From: Hathewaya histolytica
Lineage (GTDB): Bacteria; Bacillota; Clostridia; Clostridiales; Clostridiaceae
DNA length: 64,000 nt
Assembly: GCF_901482605.1 (NCBI RefSeq)
Contig: NZ_LR590481.1
Location: forward strand, 682,001 to 746,000
Reading direction: 5' to 3'
Below the pieces are notes generated by a model. It made no database searches, was not told where the DNA came from, and saw only the letters and a list, made by a program, of their open reading frames with translations. A program made the translations under genes and the position numbers. Below, one piece after another: positions 63,888 through 64,000 of the stretch (position 1 is the first letter of the stretch; every line of letters starts with the position of its first letter).

Positions 63888-64000
63888 ATGAGTAGAGATT
63901 GTGAAAGAATTGAATTATTCTGTTGTGAAGATGATAGAAGAGATGATATTGAGTGTGATGATAGAGAAAGAAGTAGTCGCAGGCGTTCAAGAAGGCATGG
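63888..64000 (+). CDS. Small Arg/Asp-rich protein, tandem family member 3 (cut by window end)
   Basis: The first 37 residues are visible: SRDCERIELFCCEDDRRDDI, followed by more acidic residues and the basic run RSSRRRSRRH. It aligns with member 2, with extra Cys and a longer acidic head. The C-terminal CGxxEIKAxxVNVFxC motif is expected just beyond the window. More copies may follow. Confidence 0.8.
   Translation, partial: MSRDCERIELFCCEDDRRDDIECDDRERSSRRRSRRH

Overview
This AT-rich window (most intergenic DNA is close to pure A/T) looks like a chromosomal segment of an anaerobic, spore-forming, amino-acid-fermenting Clostridium (cluster I type). The pointers are a selenocysteine-dependent glycine reductase operon under a glycine riboswitch, a spore cortex hydrolase (SleB), a Spo0E-type phosphatase, a T-box before leuS, a CggR glycolytic operon, a GatCAB amidotransferase and rubrerythrin. 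No rRNA, CRISPR array, transposase or intact prophage was seen.

Layout. (1) 1-10 kb: leuS (cut by the window start) with its T-box, a DnaJ/DUF5685/CYTH run, a nucleoid-associated protein, class II aldolase, a DUF421/DUF4363 membrane pair, a nucleoside kinase and L-serine dehydratase alpha. (2) 10-23 kb: housekeeping and envelope genes (rubrerythrin, cation/proton antiporter, pssA, CBS protein, lipid kinase, YgiQ radical-SAM protein, SleB, M42 peptidase, VanW protein), a GapB-like GAPDH, trmL and degV. (3) 23.7-32.1 kb: glycine riboswitch, then grdX-trxB-trxA-grdE-grdA-grdB and grdC-grdD. Two in-frame UGA codons encode selenocysteine (grdA codon 42, grdB codon 349), each followed by a short hairpin. 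(4) 32.3-40 kb: cggR-gap-pgk-tpi-gpmI-eno-secG behind a CggR-like operator. (5) 40.2-53.4 kb: pcrA-ligA, gatCAB, a peptide-binding lipoprotein, an unknown 467-residue protein, an AIR-synthase-like protein, rdgB and a phosphodiesterase. (6) 53.6-56.2 kb: 30 tRNA genes in 2.6 kb, arranged as three tandem copies of one 8-11-gene unit behind one strong promoter. (7) 56.3-64 kb: an accessory region of small and unknown proteins, gene remnants and isolated terminators. It ends in a tandem family of tiny Arg/Asp/Cys-rich proteins that share a long leader with a conserved, partly covarying inverted repeat. The same leader precedes a peptidoglycan-binding protein.

How the genes fit together. Glycine (with serine feeding in through serine dehydratase) is reduced to acetyl phosphate by glycine reductase, using electrons passed through TrxB and an atypical TrxA. 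The riboswitch should let transcription continue only when glycine is plentiful. Sugar catabolism runs through the CggR operon, while the separate GapB-like enzyme looks suited to the anabolic direction. The most novel-looking material is the leader-plus-small-protein family at the right edge, followed by the tRNA unit triplication.
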